This document shows, piece after piece, positions 15,673-24,363 of a DNA stretch of 64,000 bases. A program made the position numbers and the translations under genes. Below the pieces are notes generated by a model. That model saw only the letters and a program-made list of their open reading frames with translations, was not told the DNA's origin and did not search any database. How positions within the stretch are numbered: position 1 is the first letter of the stretch; every line of letters begins with the position of its first letter. The stretch is from Acetothermia bacterium 64_32 (GTDB taxonomy: Bacteria; Bipolaricaulota; Bipolaricaulia; Bipolaricaulales; Bipolaricaulaceae). The stretch spans positions 1 through 64,000 of the forward strand of contig LGFI01000011.1 of assembly GCA_001508155.1 (NCBI GenBank), read 5' to 3'.

Positions 15673-17286
15673 ATGCGAGGCAAGCAGGCTAAGCGAGGCA
15701 AATTAGTGGTCTTGGTTTTGACAACGTCTGTTCTTCTAAGCTATGCACTATTAGCTGATACTTTTGCTGAAATTGACGCTTCTTTAGACTCAGCGATAGT
15801 GACTGTTGAAAGCGGCAAAATCCGTGGATACGTTGAAGACGGGATCTACGTTTTTCGTGGTATTCCGTATGCCAAGGCTACCCGTTTTATGTTACCCGAA
15901 AAAGTTGAACGGTGGGACGGTGTCCTCGACACGAGGGTTTACGGTGAGTGTTGTCCCACGCCACCAATAGAAGCGGTGTTCGATCCCGTTGAATTGGTTA
16001 TCCCACACGTGTATTGGCCACAAAACGAAAACTGCCTATTTTTGAATATCTGGACCCCTGGTATTGAGGACGGGAGAAAAAGGCCAGTAATGGTTTGGCT
16101 TCACGGTGGCGGTTTCTCTACTGGCTCCTCGATCGAACAGAAAGCGTATGACGGCAAAAACCTGAGCGAAAATGGGGATGTCGTCGTAGTAAGTATAAAC
16201 CATAGGTTAAATGTCTTGGGATTCCTTGATTTGTCCGCCTATGGAGAGAAGTACAGGTACTCCGGTAACGTGGGTATGGCCGACATCGTAGCCGCTTTAG
16301 AGTGGATCAAGAGCAACATTGAGCATTTCGGTGGAGACCCGGAAAACATCACCCTGTTCGGACAGTCAGGCGGTGGTGGGAAAATTCTGACTTTGATGGC
16401 CATGCCCGCAGCTAAAGGTTTGTTCCAAAAAGCTATCGTCCAGAGTGGGCTCTTTAGTACGTTCTCTCCTGTGCTACCGCAAAATATCAGCCGGCGAGTA
16501 GCTGCGCTAACCCTCGAAAATCTGGGAGTAAGCCCTACCGAAGTAGACGATCTACAATCCATACCGTACCAAACGCTACTCACTGCGGCAAGTAAAGCAC
16601 AGGCACAGGTTGCTGAGGAGACAGGACAGCGTGTGAGTTGGGCTCCAGTGCTTGATGGAGAGTATATAACGGTCAATGTTGGAATGGAAACGTCCCCTTT
16701 ATCAAGAGATGTTCCTGTAATGCTCGGGACAACTTTCGGTGAGATGGACGCTAACTTATTCGCCGGTTTTGGGAAAAATTCCTGGAGTCCAGAAGAAATA
16801 GCAGCAAGAATGGCAGATAAGTATGGCGATAAAGCCGAGGCAATTGCTCAAGCTTTTCGCAAGGCATATCCTAGGAAACCCCTTGTTGATGCATTATTCA
16901 TCGATACTACGGGACGACCTGCAACTTTGGCCTGGGCCCGGCTAAAGTGCCAAGATCCTGCGCCTGTATACGTCTATATCTTCGCATACGAAATACCAGT
17001 CAATGGGGGGATGGTTGCCTTCCATTGTGCGGAAATACCCTTTGTATTTCATAACACCGACCTTGTTCCAATGGCCACGGGTGGGGGCGTAGATGCGTTT
17101 ATCATGGCAGAAGTAGTAAGTCGTGCGTGGGTCAACTTCGCTCGCTATGGCGATCCAAACCATGATTTGCTCCCAGAGTGGCCGGCTTTCACAATAAAGA
17201 ACGGGGCAACAATGGTCTTTGACAAGACCTCATGGGTCGGATACGAGCATGACGATGAACTCTACAATCTACTGAGCACTAAGTGA
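15673..17286 (+). CDS. Secreted type-B carboxylesterase
   Basis: The 537-residue serine esterase has a signal peptide (KLVVLVLTTSVLLSYALLA). It carries the hallmarks of the carboxylesterase/cholinesterase family: GIPYAKATRF near the start, the oxyanion loop HGGGFSTGS, the nucleophile elbow GQSGGGGK (instead of the usual GESAGG), and the C-terminal HCAEIPFVFHN with the catalytic His. ATG 15673 follows AAGGGGGATGAG. Codon and base use differ sharply from neighbours (many A/T-ending codons), pointing to horizontal transfer. It could deacylate plant-derived esters alongside the GH3 enzymes. A TATACA hexamer at 15643 may serve as its -10. Confidence 0.9.
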   Translation: MRGKQAKRGKLVVLVLTTSVLLSYALLADTFAEIDASLDSAIVTVESGKIRGYVEDGIYVFRGIPYAKATRFMLPEKVERWDGVLDTRVYGECCPTPPIEAVFDPVELVIPHVYWPQNENCLFLNIWTPGIEDGRKRPVMVWLHGGGFSTGSSIEQKAYDGKNLSENGDVVVVSINHRLNVLGFLDLSAYGEKYRYSGNVGMADIVAALEWIKSNIEHFGGDPENITLFGQSGGGGKILTLMAMPAAKGLFQKAIVQSGLFSTFSPVLPQNISRRVAALTLENLGVSPTEVDDLQSIPYQTLLTAASKAQAQVAEETGQRVSWAPVLDGEYITVNVGMETSPLSRDVPVMLGTTFGEMDANLFAGFGKNSWSPEEIAARMADKYGDKAEAIAQAFRKAYPRKPLVDALFIDTTGRPATLAWARLKCQDPAPVYVYIFAYEIPVNGGMVAFHCAEIPFVFHNTDLVPMATGGGVDAFIMAEVVSRAWVNFARYGDPNHDLLPEWPAFTIKNGATMVFDKTSWVGYEHDDELYNLLSTK

Positions 17287-17306
17287 AAAGGCTTGCCGAC
17301 TCACGC

Positions 17307-17367
17307 GGACGTGCCCTTCGACCTTGCGGACCCCGCCTTCGACTACGGGTTTGGCCTGAGCTACTGA
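17307..17367 (+). repeat. 61-bp direct repeat, copy 2 (orphan GH3 3' end)
   Basis: Exact duplicate of 15536-15596, now detached from any GH3 gene and ending in the same TGA. It begins 20 bases after the esterase stop. A true terminator follows at 17377, which may be the original GH3 terminator displaced by the insertion. Confidence 0.95.
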
Positions 17368-17376
17368 TCGAAAGTT

Positions 17377-17409
17377 GGGGCTGCCGGACGCTTGTCCGGC
17401 AGCCCCTTT
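17377..17409 (+). terminator. Rho-independent terminator
   Basis: A perfect 13-bp GC-rich stem (17377-17389 with 17394-17406), loop GCTT, then TTTC. It lies 9 bases after repeat copy 2 and before the beta-helix gene. Confidence 0.75.
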
Positions 17410-17421
17410 CATTTACCGCCC

Positions 17422-19017
17422 ATGTTCGGTAAAGCCGTAGGCCGTATCTTTTTCAAGTGGCTATTCTTTAGCGCGGTCTCCGCCATGTCCTTTTGGGGTG
17501 GGGCAGGGGAGGTGCTCATAGTTGACCCTAGCCTGGCTGCCCCAAGCGATCATCCCTCTTCATGCTTCAGCAGCCTTTCCGAGGCGCTCCTTTCCACAAG
17601 CCCCGGGGATACGATCCTCCTTGCGCCGGGCCGCTACGATTCGGCCGTGGAGCGGTTCCCCATAACCATCGATAAGCCCGTCACGATCCGCTCCCTCAAC
17701 GGCCCAGGGGAAACCGTGTTCGTAGGCCCCCAAAGGGAGGAGGTCTTCCTTATCACGGCCCCCGGGGCGGAGTTAAGGGGTATTACCATTCAACACATGG
17801 GAACAGGGATAGCAGTGATGGCAGACGGTGTCAGGATCATCGAAAACCGCATTGAACTCCTTCCCTCCCTCCCCTGGGTCTTCACCTGCGGGGTATGGCT
17901 GGTGGGCGCCCACCATGCCCAGATCACAGGAAACGAGTTCATCGATTGTGGACTTGCCATCGCCGGCCCCCGGCCTTCCCCCGGGGACATCGACAAGCCT
18001 TCCCTCACCGGGATCTTCTTGGTCGGAGAGGACAGGCGGTGGTTTACCACCCACCTGATCGAGGGCAACCTGGTAAACGGAAGGCCGCTTTTCTACCTTG
18101 CCGATTCCACAGGCGTTATCGTCCCCGAGACGGCTGGCCAAGTGATAATCGCAGGCTGTTCGGATCTCACCATCTCCAACCTCAAGATCACCGACGCCAG
18201 CGTAGGGGTGCAGATCGTACACTCCCGCGATATCCGAGTAAGAGATTCCGAACTTGCGGAAAACAGCCTGTTTGGGCTTTACATCGCCTACACCAGCGGC
18301 TGCCAGGCCAGTGGGGTTCAGGCGCTCCGGAATAACCACGGGATCGATCTCCGGGCGTCGACTAGGAGCCTCGTCTCAGGCTGCACCCTCGCGGGAAACG
18401 AGCAGGGCCTTTTCCTCTCCCACACCGAGGACTGTCTCGTTTCGAACTGCACGATCTCCGAGAACGGGGTAGGGATCTTCTCGGGAAGCTCCACTGGCGA
18501 CGTACTTTTCGGGAACAGCATCGGGGGCAACCGGCACGGGGTGCTTGCTCAAGAGGCTAACGGGCTTCAGCTAGTCGAAAACCACATAGTAGGAAACGGG
18601 ATAAGCGGCGTTCGCCTGTCCGCCGGCTGCCGGGATAGTGCCATTGTGGGCAACCACTTCGAGGAAAACGCCACAAACGTCCTTTTGGCGGGCACAAACA
18701 ATATCGTCTTGTGGGAGAACGCGATAATCGGTGCGGGGCTTACAGGGGTTTACCTTTGGGACTCGGTGGGGGTAAACGTCCGTGGTAATCGCTTCAGCGG
18801 AAACGCACTCGACCTCGATGCCGTGGGGGCCACCCGAGGGGTTGTCCTGCGGCTGAACCGGTTCGTGGGGGATGGCGTTTCCGTCATGAACGAGGCCGAG
18901 GGGGAACTCGACGCCAGGTTCAACTGGTGGGGGACGGACGGGATCGAACGGGCAGCGGCTAGGGCCGAGGGGAAGGTGGCCCTCACGCCCATCCTGGCTG
19001 AAGGAAGCCGATTCTAG
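17422..19017 (+). CDS. Secreted parallel beta-helix (NosD-like) protein
   Basis: The 531-residue protein has a hydrophobic export signal (GRIFFKWLFFSAVSAMSFWGGAG), then PGDTILLAPGRYDSAVERFPITIDKPVTIRS, the standard opening of NosD/pectate-lyase-like right-handed beta-helices. Many 20-25-residue rungs of the form xxxxI.xN.I..N..GI follow. It ends with the FNWWGTDG motif seen at the C-terminus of such proteins. No lyase catalytic set is evident. Given the neighbouring glycosidases it may bind or act on polysaccharide. I chose ATG 17422; there is no Shine-Dalgarno site and TTCATT sits 8 bases upstream. Confidence 0.8.
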   Translation: MFGKAVGRIFFKWLFFSAVSAMSFWGGAGEVLIVDPSLAAPSDHPSSCFSSLSEALLSTSPGDTILLAPGRYDSAVERFPITIDKPVTIRSLNGPGETVFVGPQREEVFLITAPGAELRGITIQHMGTGIAVMADGVRIIENRIELLPSLPWVFTCGVWLVGAHHAQITGNEFIDCGLAIAGPRPSPGDIDKPSLTGIFLVGEDRRWFTTHLIEGNLVNGRPLFYLADSTGVIVPETAGQVIIAGCSDLTISNLKITDASVGVQIVHSRDIRVRDSELAENSLFGLYIAYTSGCQASGVQALRNNHGIDLRASTRSLVSGCTLAGNEQGLFLSHTEDCLVSNCTISENGVGIFSGSSTGDVLFGNSIGGNRHGVLAQEANGLQLVENHIVGNGISGVRLSAGCRDSAIVGNHFEENATNVLLAGTNNIVLWENAIIGAGLTGVYLWDSVGVNVRGNRFSGNALDLDAVGATRGVVLRLNRFVGDGVSVMNEAEGELDARFNWWGTDGIERAAARAEGKVALTPILAEGSRF

Positions 19018-19048
19018 GGAAGGGGCTACCTGGGGGCAGCCCCTTCCC
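19017..19048. terminator. Bidirectional hairpin between convergent genes
   Basis: A perfect 11-bp stem GGGAAGGGGCT/AGCCCCTTCCC (19017-19027 with 19038-19048) fills the short gap between the beta-helix gene and ilvE. T-runs are weak on both sides, so it may need Rho or act mainly as a 3'-end stabiliser. Confidence 0.6.
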
Positions 19049-19052
19049 CTCT

Positions 19053-19976
19053 TCATCCCACCGGGGTGAGCCAGCCGTGCCGGTCCGGGATTTTTCCCGT
19101 GACGATCCCGAAGAACTCCTCCTGGAGCCTTTTGGTTATGGGGCCGCGCCTTCCCGCCCCGATGGGGATCCCGTCCACCGACCGGATGGGGGTGATCTCG
19201 GCCGCCGTCCCGGTAAAGAAGAGCTCGTCCGCTATATAGAGCGCTTCCCTGGGGATGAGCTGCTCCCGCACCTCGTACCCAAGATCCCGGGCCAGCCGGA
19301 TGACACACGCCCGGGTCACCCCTCCCAGGATGGAGGCCCCCAAGGGCGGGGTGTAGATGATCCCGTCCCGGACCAGGAATACGTTCTCCCCGCTCCCCTC
19401 GCTCACGTACCCGAACACGTCCAGGGCGATCCCCTCGGTGAACCCCCGGTCCTTGGCCTCCATGGCCACGAGCTGGGAGTTGGTGTAATGCCCCCCCACC
19501 TTGGCCAGGGCGGGGTAGGTGTTGGGGGCCATCCGCGCCCAGCTCGCCACCCCCACATCCACCCCCCGCTCCAGGGCCTCCTCCCCCAGGTACGCCCCCC
19601 ACTGGAAGGTGATGATCGCAACCTCCACCGGGCAGTCCTCCCGGGGATCCAGGCTGAAGCTCCCTACCCCCCGGAACACGATGGGCCGGATGTAACAGGC
19701 CCGGTGGCCGTTGGCCTTCACGGTGGCCAGGATCGCCTCCCGCAACACATCCGGGGGATAGGGAACGGAGATGCGATACACCTTGCACGACTCGTAAAGC
19801 CGCCTGAGGTGCTGGTCCAGACAGAAGACCTGAGGCCCGGCCTCCGTCTTGTAGCAGCGGATCCCCTCGAACACGCTGGAGCCATAGTGCAGGGCATGGG
19901 CCGCCACGTGCACCTTCGCCTCATCCCAAGCTACCAGCTCCCCATTCAGCCAAATTTTCTCTGCCTTGAGCATCAT
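19053..19976 (-). CDS. ilvE: Branched-chain amino acid aminotransferase
   Basis: The 307-residue class IV PLP enzyme transaminates 2-oxoisocaproate, 2-oxoisovalerate and 3-methyl-2-oxovalerate to Leu, Val and Ile, the last step of the operon's pathway. Family motifs are clear: [27 protein letters not shown], the PLP lysine region [25 protein letters not shown] and [12 protein letters not shown]. The start ATG 19976 overlaps the leuD stop and follows GGAAGGAG. It is the last gene of the ten-gene operon. Confidence 0.95.
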   Translation of the reverse strand: MMLKAEKIWLNGELVAWDEAKVHVAAHALHYGSSVFEGIRCYKTEAGPQVFCLDQHLRRLYESCKVYRISVPYPPDVLREAILATVKANGHRACYIRPIVFRGVGSFSLDPREDCPVEVAIITFQWGAYLGEEALERGVDVGVASWARMAPNTYPALAKVGGHYTNSQLVAMEAKDRGFTEGIALDVFGYVSEGSGENVFLVRDGIIYTPPLGASILGGVTRACVIRLARDLGYEVREQLIPREALYIADELFFTGTAAEITPIRSVDGIPIGAGRRGPITKRLQEEFFGIVTGKIPDRHGWLTPVG

Positions 19977-20461
19977 GCCTCCTTCCCCCTCGCCCAGGGG
20001 ATGAGCCCCCCACAGGAGAGGATCTCGCGGATGAACTTCGGATAGGGGGCGATCGGGTATTCCTCCCCCCTGGTTAGGTTTTTGATAAGACCGGAATCCA
20101 AGTCCACCTTGATGACGTCCCCCTCCCGGATCCTCTTTGCCTTGGCGCACTCCACCACCGGGAGGCCCTGGTTGATGGCGTTGCGGAAGAAGATGCGGGC
20201 AAAGCTTTCCGCCACCACGCAGGCTATCCCGCAGCCCTTGATGGCCAGGGGGGCGTGCTCCCGGGAGGAGCCGCAGCCGAAGTTCCTCCCGGCCACCAGG
20301 ATGTCCCCGGGGGCCACCTTCCCCGCGAAGCTCGGGTCGAGGCCTGAAAGGCAGTGGCGCCCGAGCTCCTCCGGGGAGGTGGTGACAAGGAACCTAGCGG
20401 GGATGATGAGGTCGGTATCGATGTTGTCCCCTACCGCCCAGGCCCTGCCCTCGTAGATCAT
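19973..20461 (-). CDS. leuD: 3-isopropylmalate/citramalate dehydratase small subunit
   Basis: The 162-residue small subunit has the short form typical of archaeal-type and thermophile LeuD. It shows the swivelling-domain motifs [34 protein letters not shown] and [12 protein letters not shown]. With LeuC it isomerises 2-isopropylmalate to 3-isopropylmalate. Because CimA is present, the same pair probably also handles (R)-citramalate in isoleucine synthesis. Start and stop overlap neighbours by 4 bases. Confidence 0.93.
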   Translation of the reverse strand: MIYEGRAWAVGDNIDTDLIIPARFLVTTSPEELGRHCLSGLDPSFAGKVAPGDILVAGRNFGCGSSREHAPLAIKGCGIACVVAESFARIFFRNAINQGLPVVECAKAKRIREGDVIKVDLDSGLIKNLTRGEEYPIAPYPKFIREILSCGGLIPWARGKEA

Positions 20462-21726
20462 CTTCCCCCCCTCAGCTCCTCCGGGGAGGCGATCCTCCCC
20501 AGGACCGCACTAGCCGCGGCCACGGCGGGGCTCGCCAGGTACACCTCGCTCTCCGGGTGCCCCATCCTGCCCCGGAAGTTGCGGTTGGTGGTGGACACGG
20601 CCCGCTCCCCGGCCGCCAGCACCCCCATGTGCCCCCCCAGGCACGGCCCGCAGGTGGGCGGGCTCACCACCGCCCCCGCCGCAAGGAAGGTCTCCACCAG
20701 GCCCTCCTCCACCGCCCGCCGGAAGAGCCGCTGGCTCCCCGGGATCACGATGCAGCGCACCTCGGGATGCACCTTGCGCCCCCGCAGGATCTGGGCGGCC
20801 ACAGATAGGTCCCGCCAGCGCCCGCCCGTGCAGCTTCCGATCACCACCTGATCGATGGGGATCTTTTCCAGCTCCGCCACTGGGACCACGTTCTCCGGGA
20901 GGTGAGGTCGGGCCACCAGGGGGGTGATCCCCCCCACATCTATCTCCAGCACCTGGTGATAGGCGGCATCCGGGGACGGGGCGGCGGGCTGAAAAGGCCG
21001 CACGGCCCGCCCGGAAACGTAGGAGAGCACCGCCTCGTCCGCCGGGAAAAGGCCACAGCTCGCCCCGGCCTCCACCGCCATGTTGGCTATCGCCAGCCGG
21101 TCGTCCAAGGGGAGGGCGGGGAGGAGGTCCCCGGCGAACTCCAGGGCACACCAGTTCGCCCCGGACACCCCGATCCTTCCGATGAGGTCCAGGATCAGGT
21201 CCTTCCCCATCACCCAAGGACGGAGCCTTCCCCTCCAGATCACCTTGATGGTGTGGGGGACCCTGAGCCAGGTCCTCCCGGTGGCCATGGCGTAGCCGAT
21301 GTCGGTGGAGCCAAGCCCGGTGGCGAAGGCGGAAAGCGCCCCGTAGGTACAGGTGTGGGAGTCCGCCCCCACGACCAGCTCCCCGGGGAGGACAAGGCCC
21401 TCCTCCGGGAGGAGCACGTGTTCAATGCCGCCCCTTCCCACCTCGAAGTAGTGGACGATCCCCTGCTCGCGGGAAAATTCGCGCATGATCCGGCACTGCT
21501 CGGCGCTCTTTACGTCCTTGTTTGGGGTGAAGTGGTCCGGGACGAGGTACACCCTGGCTGGGTCAAACACCTTTTGGGCGCCCAGGGCGCGGAAGGCCTG
21601 GATGGCCAAGGGGGCGGTGATGTCGTTTGCCAACACCCCGTCCACCTTGACCTCCACGAACTCTCCTGGGGCCACCTCCCTTTCGGCGTGCCGGGCGATG
21701 ATGGCCTCGGCCAGCGTCATCCCCAT
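20458..21726 (-). CDS. leuC: 3-isopropylmalate/citramalate dehydratase large subunit
   Basis: The 422-residue aconitase-family protein carries the [4Fe-4S] cluster. Cysteine ligands are seen in GSCTGGRWRD and SPPTCGPCLGGHMG, with VGADSHTCTYGALSAFATGLGSTD upstream. Its length (about 420) matches the shorter archaeal-type LeuC rather than the 460-residue E. coli form, consistent with a role in both leucine and citramalate routes. ATG 21726 has AAGGAG five bases upstream; ATG 21720 is an alternative. It overlaps the leuB end by 10 bases. Confidence 0.93.
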   Translation of the reverse strand: MGMTLAEAIIARHAEREVAPGEFVEVKVDGVLANDITAPLAIQAFRALGAQKVFDPARVYLVPDHFTPNKDVKSAEQCRIMREFSREQGIVHYFEVGRGGIEHVLLPEEGLVLPGELVVGADSHTCTYGALSAFATGLGSTDIGYAMATGRTWLRVPHTIKVIWRGRLRPWVMGKDLILDLIGRIGVSGANWCALEFAGDLLPALPLDDRLAIANMAVEAGASCGLFPADEAVLSYVSGRAVRPFQPAAPSPDAAYHQVLEIDVGGITPLVARPHLPENVVPVAELEKIPIDQVVIGSCTGGRWRDLSVAAQILRGRKVHPEVRCIVIPGSQRLFRRAVEEGLVETFLAAGAVVSPPTCGPCLGGHMGVLAAGERAVSTTNRNFRGRMGHPESEVYLASPAVAAASAVLGRIASPEELRGGR

Positions 21727-22802
21727 GTCAGCTCCTTTAGCCTTGTAAGGAGGGCTCGGCCCAGCTCCTCTGTCCTTACCGGGGGCCTATCGCCGGGGAG
21801 GTCCGGGGTGCGCAGGCCCTCGGCCAAGACCCTTCGGACCGCCTCCTCCACCAAGGCCGCCTCCTCCTCCCTCCCCAGGTGGTAGCGGAGGAGCATGGCC
21901 CCGGAGAGCACCGCCCCGATGGGGTTGGCGATGCCTTTCCCCGCGATGTCCGGGGCCGAGCCGTGCACCGGCTCCGCCAGGGCCACCCCCTCCCCCAGGT
22001 TCAGGGAGGGGGCCATCCCCAGCCCCCCGGCCCATACGCTGGCCTCATCGGACAGGATGTCGCCGAACAGGTTCGGGGTGAGCACGACATCGAACCGCTC
22101 CGGCGACTTGGCCAGCCACATGGCCATGGCATCTACCAGCATCTCCTCGACTTCCACCCCCGGGTAGTCGGCCGCCGCGGAAAAGGCGGCCCCCCGGAAC
22201 AGCCCGCAGGTCTTGGGAAGGACGTTCGCCTTGTGCACCACTGTGACCTTCCTTCGCCTCTTCTGGGCGAGCCTGAAGGCGAGGTGGGCGATCCTCTCCG
22301 AGGCGGCCCGGGTGATGATCCTCTCTGCCACGGCCACCTCCCCATCGCTCCTTTCCTTCCCTACGTACAGGCCCTCCGTGTTCTCCCGCACGATGAGGAG
22401 GTCCACCCCCTGGCGGAAGCCCGGGATGGGGGGGGAGGCGGCCGGCCTGAGGTTGGCGAACAGGTTAAGCCTTTGTCGCAGGGTGATGATGACCGCCCGG
22501 TATCCGGGAGGGGGCTCAGGGGGGGCGGAGATGGCCCCAAACAGGATCCCATCCGCCCTTTCGATGACCTCCCAGGTCTCCTCGGGGATGGGCACCCCCC
22601 GGCGGAGGAAGCACTCCCAGCCCGCCTCCGCGCTGATGAACTCCAGGTCCGGGGCGGTCGCCTGCAGCACCTCCACCGCCACCGGGGTCACCTCGTGGCC
22701 GATCCCATCCCCCTCGATCACGCAGATCCTCCCGTGACGCGTGACGCGTGACGGTTGACTGGGGTTTTCGTGACGGATCACGGGTGACGGATCACGGATC
22801 AC
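21717..22802 (-). CDS. leuB: 3-isopropylmalate dehydrogenase with repeat-encoded N-terminus
   Basis: This NAD-dependent beta-decarboxylating dehydrogenase shows [34 protein letters not shown], the [31 protein letters not shown] metal/substrate block and [18 protein letters not shown]. It oxidises 3-isopropylmalate and probably also erythro-3-methylmalate on the citramalate route. The only plausible start is GTG 22802, with AAAGGAGG six bases upstream and a 4-base overlap with the leuA stop. That gives an unusual extension of about 24 residues before the normal N-terminus, encoded by the 7-bp tandem repeats at 22734-22804. No other start codon exists close to the conserved region except GTG 22781, also in the repeat. 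Confidence 0.9.
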   Translation of the reverse strand: MIRDPSPVIRHENPSQPSRVTRHGRICVIEGDGIGHEVTPVAVEVLQATAPDLEFISAEAGWECFLRRGVPIPEETWEVIERADGILFGAISAPPEPPPGYRAVIITLRQRLNLFANLRPAASPPIPGFRQGVDLLIVRENTEGLYVGKERSDGEVAVAERIITRAASERIAHLAFRLAQKRRRKVTVVHKANVLPKTCGLFRGAAFSAAADYPGVEVEEMLVDAMAMWLAKSPERFDVVLTPNLFGDILSDEASVWAGGLGMAPSLNLGEGVALAEPVHGSAPDIAGKGIANPIGAVLSGAMLLRYHLGREEEAALVEEAVRRVLAEGLRTPDLPGDRPPVRTEELGRALLTRLKELTWG

Positions 22803-22804
22803 GG
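22734..22804. repeat. 7-bp tandem repeat array at the leuA-leuB junction
   Basis: Plus-strand units are GTGACGC x2 and GTGACGG (22734-22754), a 15-base spacer, then GTGACGG, ATCACGG, GTGACGG, ATCACGG, ATCACGG (22770-22804). Seen from the coding strand, the array starts at the leuA CCG-TGA stop and runs into leuB. A related array lies at 60567-60594. Confidence 0.9.
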
Positions 22805-24331
22805 GTTTCCTCCTTTCGCTGCGAGCAGCTTGTTCAGGGCGTTGAGGTACGCCTTGGCGCTGGCCACCACGATGTCGGTGGAGGCCCCCTGGCCGCTGAA
22901 GTGGCGGGGGCGGCCATTCGGCCCCGCGAGCTCGGGCGCCTCCACGGTGATGGTCACCTCGCCGATGGCGTCAAGCCCTCCGGTGATGGCCTTGATGGAG
23001 AACTCAATGAGCTTGGGGGACTCCCCCACGATGCGGTTTATGGCCCGGTAGACGGCGTCCACCGGCCCGGTGCCGTGGTCGGCGTCCACCAGTTCCTCCC
23101 CACTTGGGCCCCGCAATCGCACCGTGGCCGTGGGGATGCCCCGGTCGCCGCACACCACCTGCACCTGCTCGAGGTGGTAGATCTCCGGCGGCCGGTAAAG
23201 TTCGTCGGCCACGATGGCCTCCAGGTCCGCCTCGGTAACCTCCTTCTTTTCGGCAAGCTCCTTGAAACGCGCGAACACCCTCCCCAGCTCCTCCTCCGAA
23301 AGCCGCCAGCCAAGCCCCTGGAGCCGCTCCTTGAGGGCGTGCCGGCCGGAGAGTTTCCCCAGGACGAGCTTGCTTTCTGCAAGGCCGATCGTCTTTGGGT
23401 CGATGATCTCGTACGTCCTCCGCTCCTTCAGCACCCCGTCCTGGTGGACCCCGGACTCGTGGGCGAAGGCGTTGGCCCCCACGATGGCCTTGTTGGGGGG
23501 GACCGGGACCCCGGTGATGGTGCTCACCATGCGGCTGGTGCGGGCGATGTTTTCGGTCTTCACCCCGCAGGAAAGGCCGAGGAGGTCCCGCCGCACAAGG
23601 AGGGCCATCACGATCTCCTCCAGGGCGGCGTTCCCGGCCCGCTCCCCCAGCCCGTTCACCGTGCACTCCACCTGCCTGGCCCCGGCCGCCACCCCGGCCA
23701 GGGAGTTGGCCACCGCAAGCCCTAGGTCATCGTGGCAGTGCACCGAGATGGTCGCCCGCTCGATCCCCGGGACGTTCTTTCTGATCCCCCGGATCAGGGA
23801 AGCGAACTCCTCCGGCAGGGCATAGCCCACCGTGTCCGGGATGTTCACCGTGCTCGCCCCGGCCTCGATGGCTGCCTCCAGGATCTCGTAGAGGAAGCCC
23901 GGCTCGGTGCGGCTCGCGTCCTCCGGGGAGAACTCCACGTCCTGACACAGGGAGCTGGCGAGGGCCACCATCTCCCGGGTACGGGCGAGCACCTCCTCCC
24001 GGGTCATCCTGAGCTTGTGCTCAAGGTGGATCCTGGAGGTGGCGATGAAAACGTGAATCCGGGGTTTTTCCGCGTAGCGGACGGCCTCCCAGGCGGCGCG
24101 GATGTCCTCCTCCCTGGCCCGGGCCAGGGCACAGATCCTGGGGCCCTCCACCTCCAGGGCGATGCGCCGTACCGCCTCAAGGTCCCCCCGGGAGGCGGCC
24201 GGGAACCCCGCCTCGATCACATCCACCCCCAGGCGCGCAAGTTGTCTGGCAAGCTGCAGCTTCTCCTCCCCGGTGAGGGAAACCCCCGGGGTCTGCTCCC
24301 CGTCCCTGAGTGTGGTGTCGAAGATCAGCAC
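22799..24331 (-). CDS. leuA: 2-isopropylmalate synthase
   Basis: The 510-residue enzyme condenses 2-oxoisovalerate with acetyl-CoA. The N-terminal TIM barrel shows [16 protein letters not shown], the [15 protein letters not shown] metal-ligand region and [16 protein letters not shown]-terminal regulatory domain ([33 protein letters not shown]) binds leucine in the family. The start is awkward: GTG 24331 gives only one residue before LIFDTT and lies 25 bases from the good AAAAGGAGGTGG at 24354-24365. No closer in-frame start is visible. The stop TGA lies inside the 7-bp repeat array. Confidence 0.92.
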   Translation of the reverse strand: MLIFDTTLRDGEQTPGVSLTGEEKLQLARQLARLGVDVIEAGFPAASRGDLEAVRRIALEVEGPRICALARAREEDIRAAWEAVRYAEKPRIHVFIATSRIHLEHKLRMTREEVLARTREMVALASSLCQDVEFSPEDASRTEPGFLYEILEAAIEAGASTVNIPDTVGYALPEEFASLIRGIRKNVPGIERATISVHCHDDLGLAVANSLAGVAAGARQVECTVNGLGERAGNAALEEIVMALLVRRDLLGLSCGVKTENIARTSRMVSTITGVPVPPNKAIVGANAFAHESGVHQDGVLKERRTYEIIDPKTIGLAESKLVLGKLSGRHALKERLQGLGWRLSEEELGRVFARFKELAEKKEVTEADLEAIVADELYRPPEIYHLEQVQVVCGDRGIPTATVRLRGPSGEELVDADHGTGPVDAVYRAINRIVGESPKLIEFSIKAITGGLDAIGEVTITVEAPELAGPNGRPRHFSGQGASTDIVVASAKAYLNALNKLLAAKGGNP

Positions 24332-24363
24332 CCGATCGCAAGTCCCACCTAAACCACCTCCTT

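Larger units (their letters stand above)
15597..17367 (+). mobile_element. Inserted AT-richer segment carrying one carboxylesterase, flanked by 61-bp repeats
   Basis: The segment between the two repeat copies holds only a hairpin and the esterase gene, and its base composition is visibly lower in GC than both flanks. Duplicating the 3' end of the target gene so that the gene stays intact is what site-specific integration into a gene end, or repeat-mediated capture, produces. No integrase, transposase or inverted terminal repeat lies inside, so the mechanism is unknown. An intragenomic tandem duplication is excluded because the inside is unrelated to GH3. Confidence 0.6.

Noticed and set aside
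15656-15706. Leaderless micro-ORF after TATACA in front of the esterase
   Set aside because: It is out of frame with the esterase, 16 codons long and featureless, and lies in a probably transferred segment where host spacing rules need not apply.
15597-17367. Insertion sequence or composite transposon
   Set aside because: No transposase, inverted terminal repeats or short target duplication are visible; the flanking repeat is a 61-bp piece of the GH3 gene.
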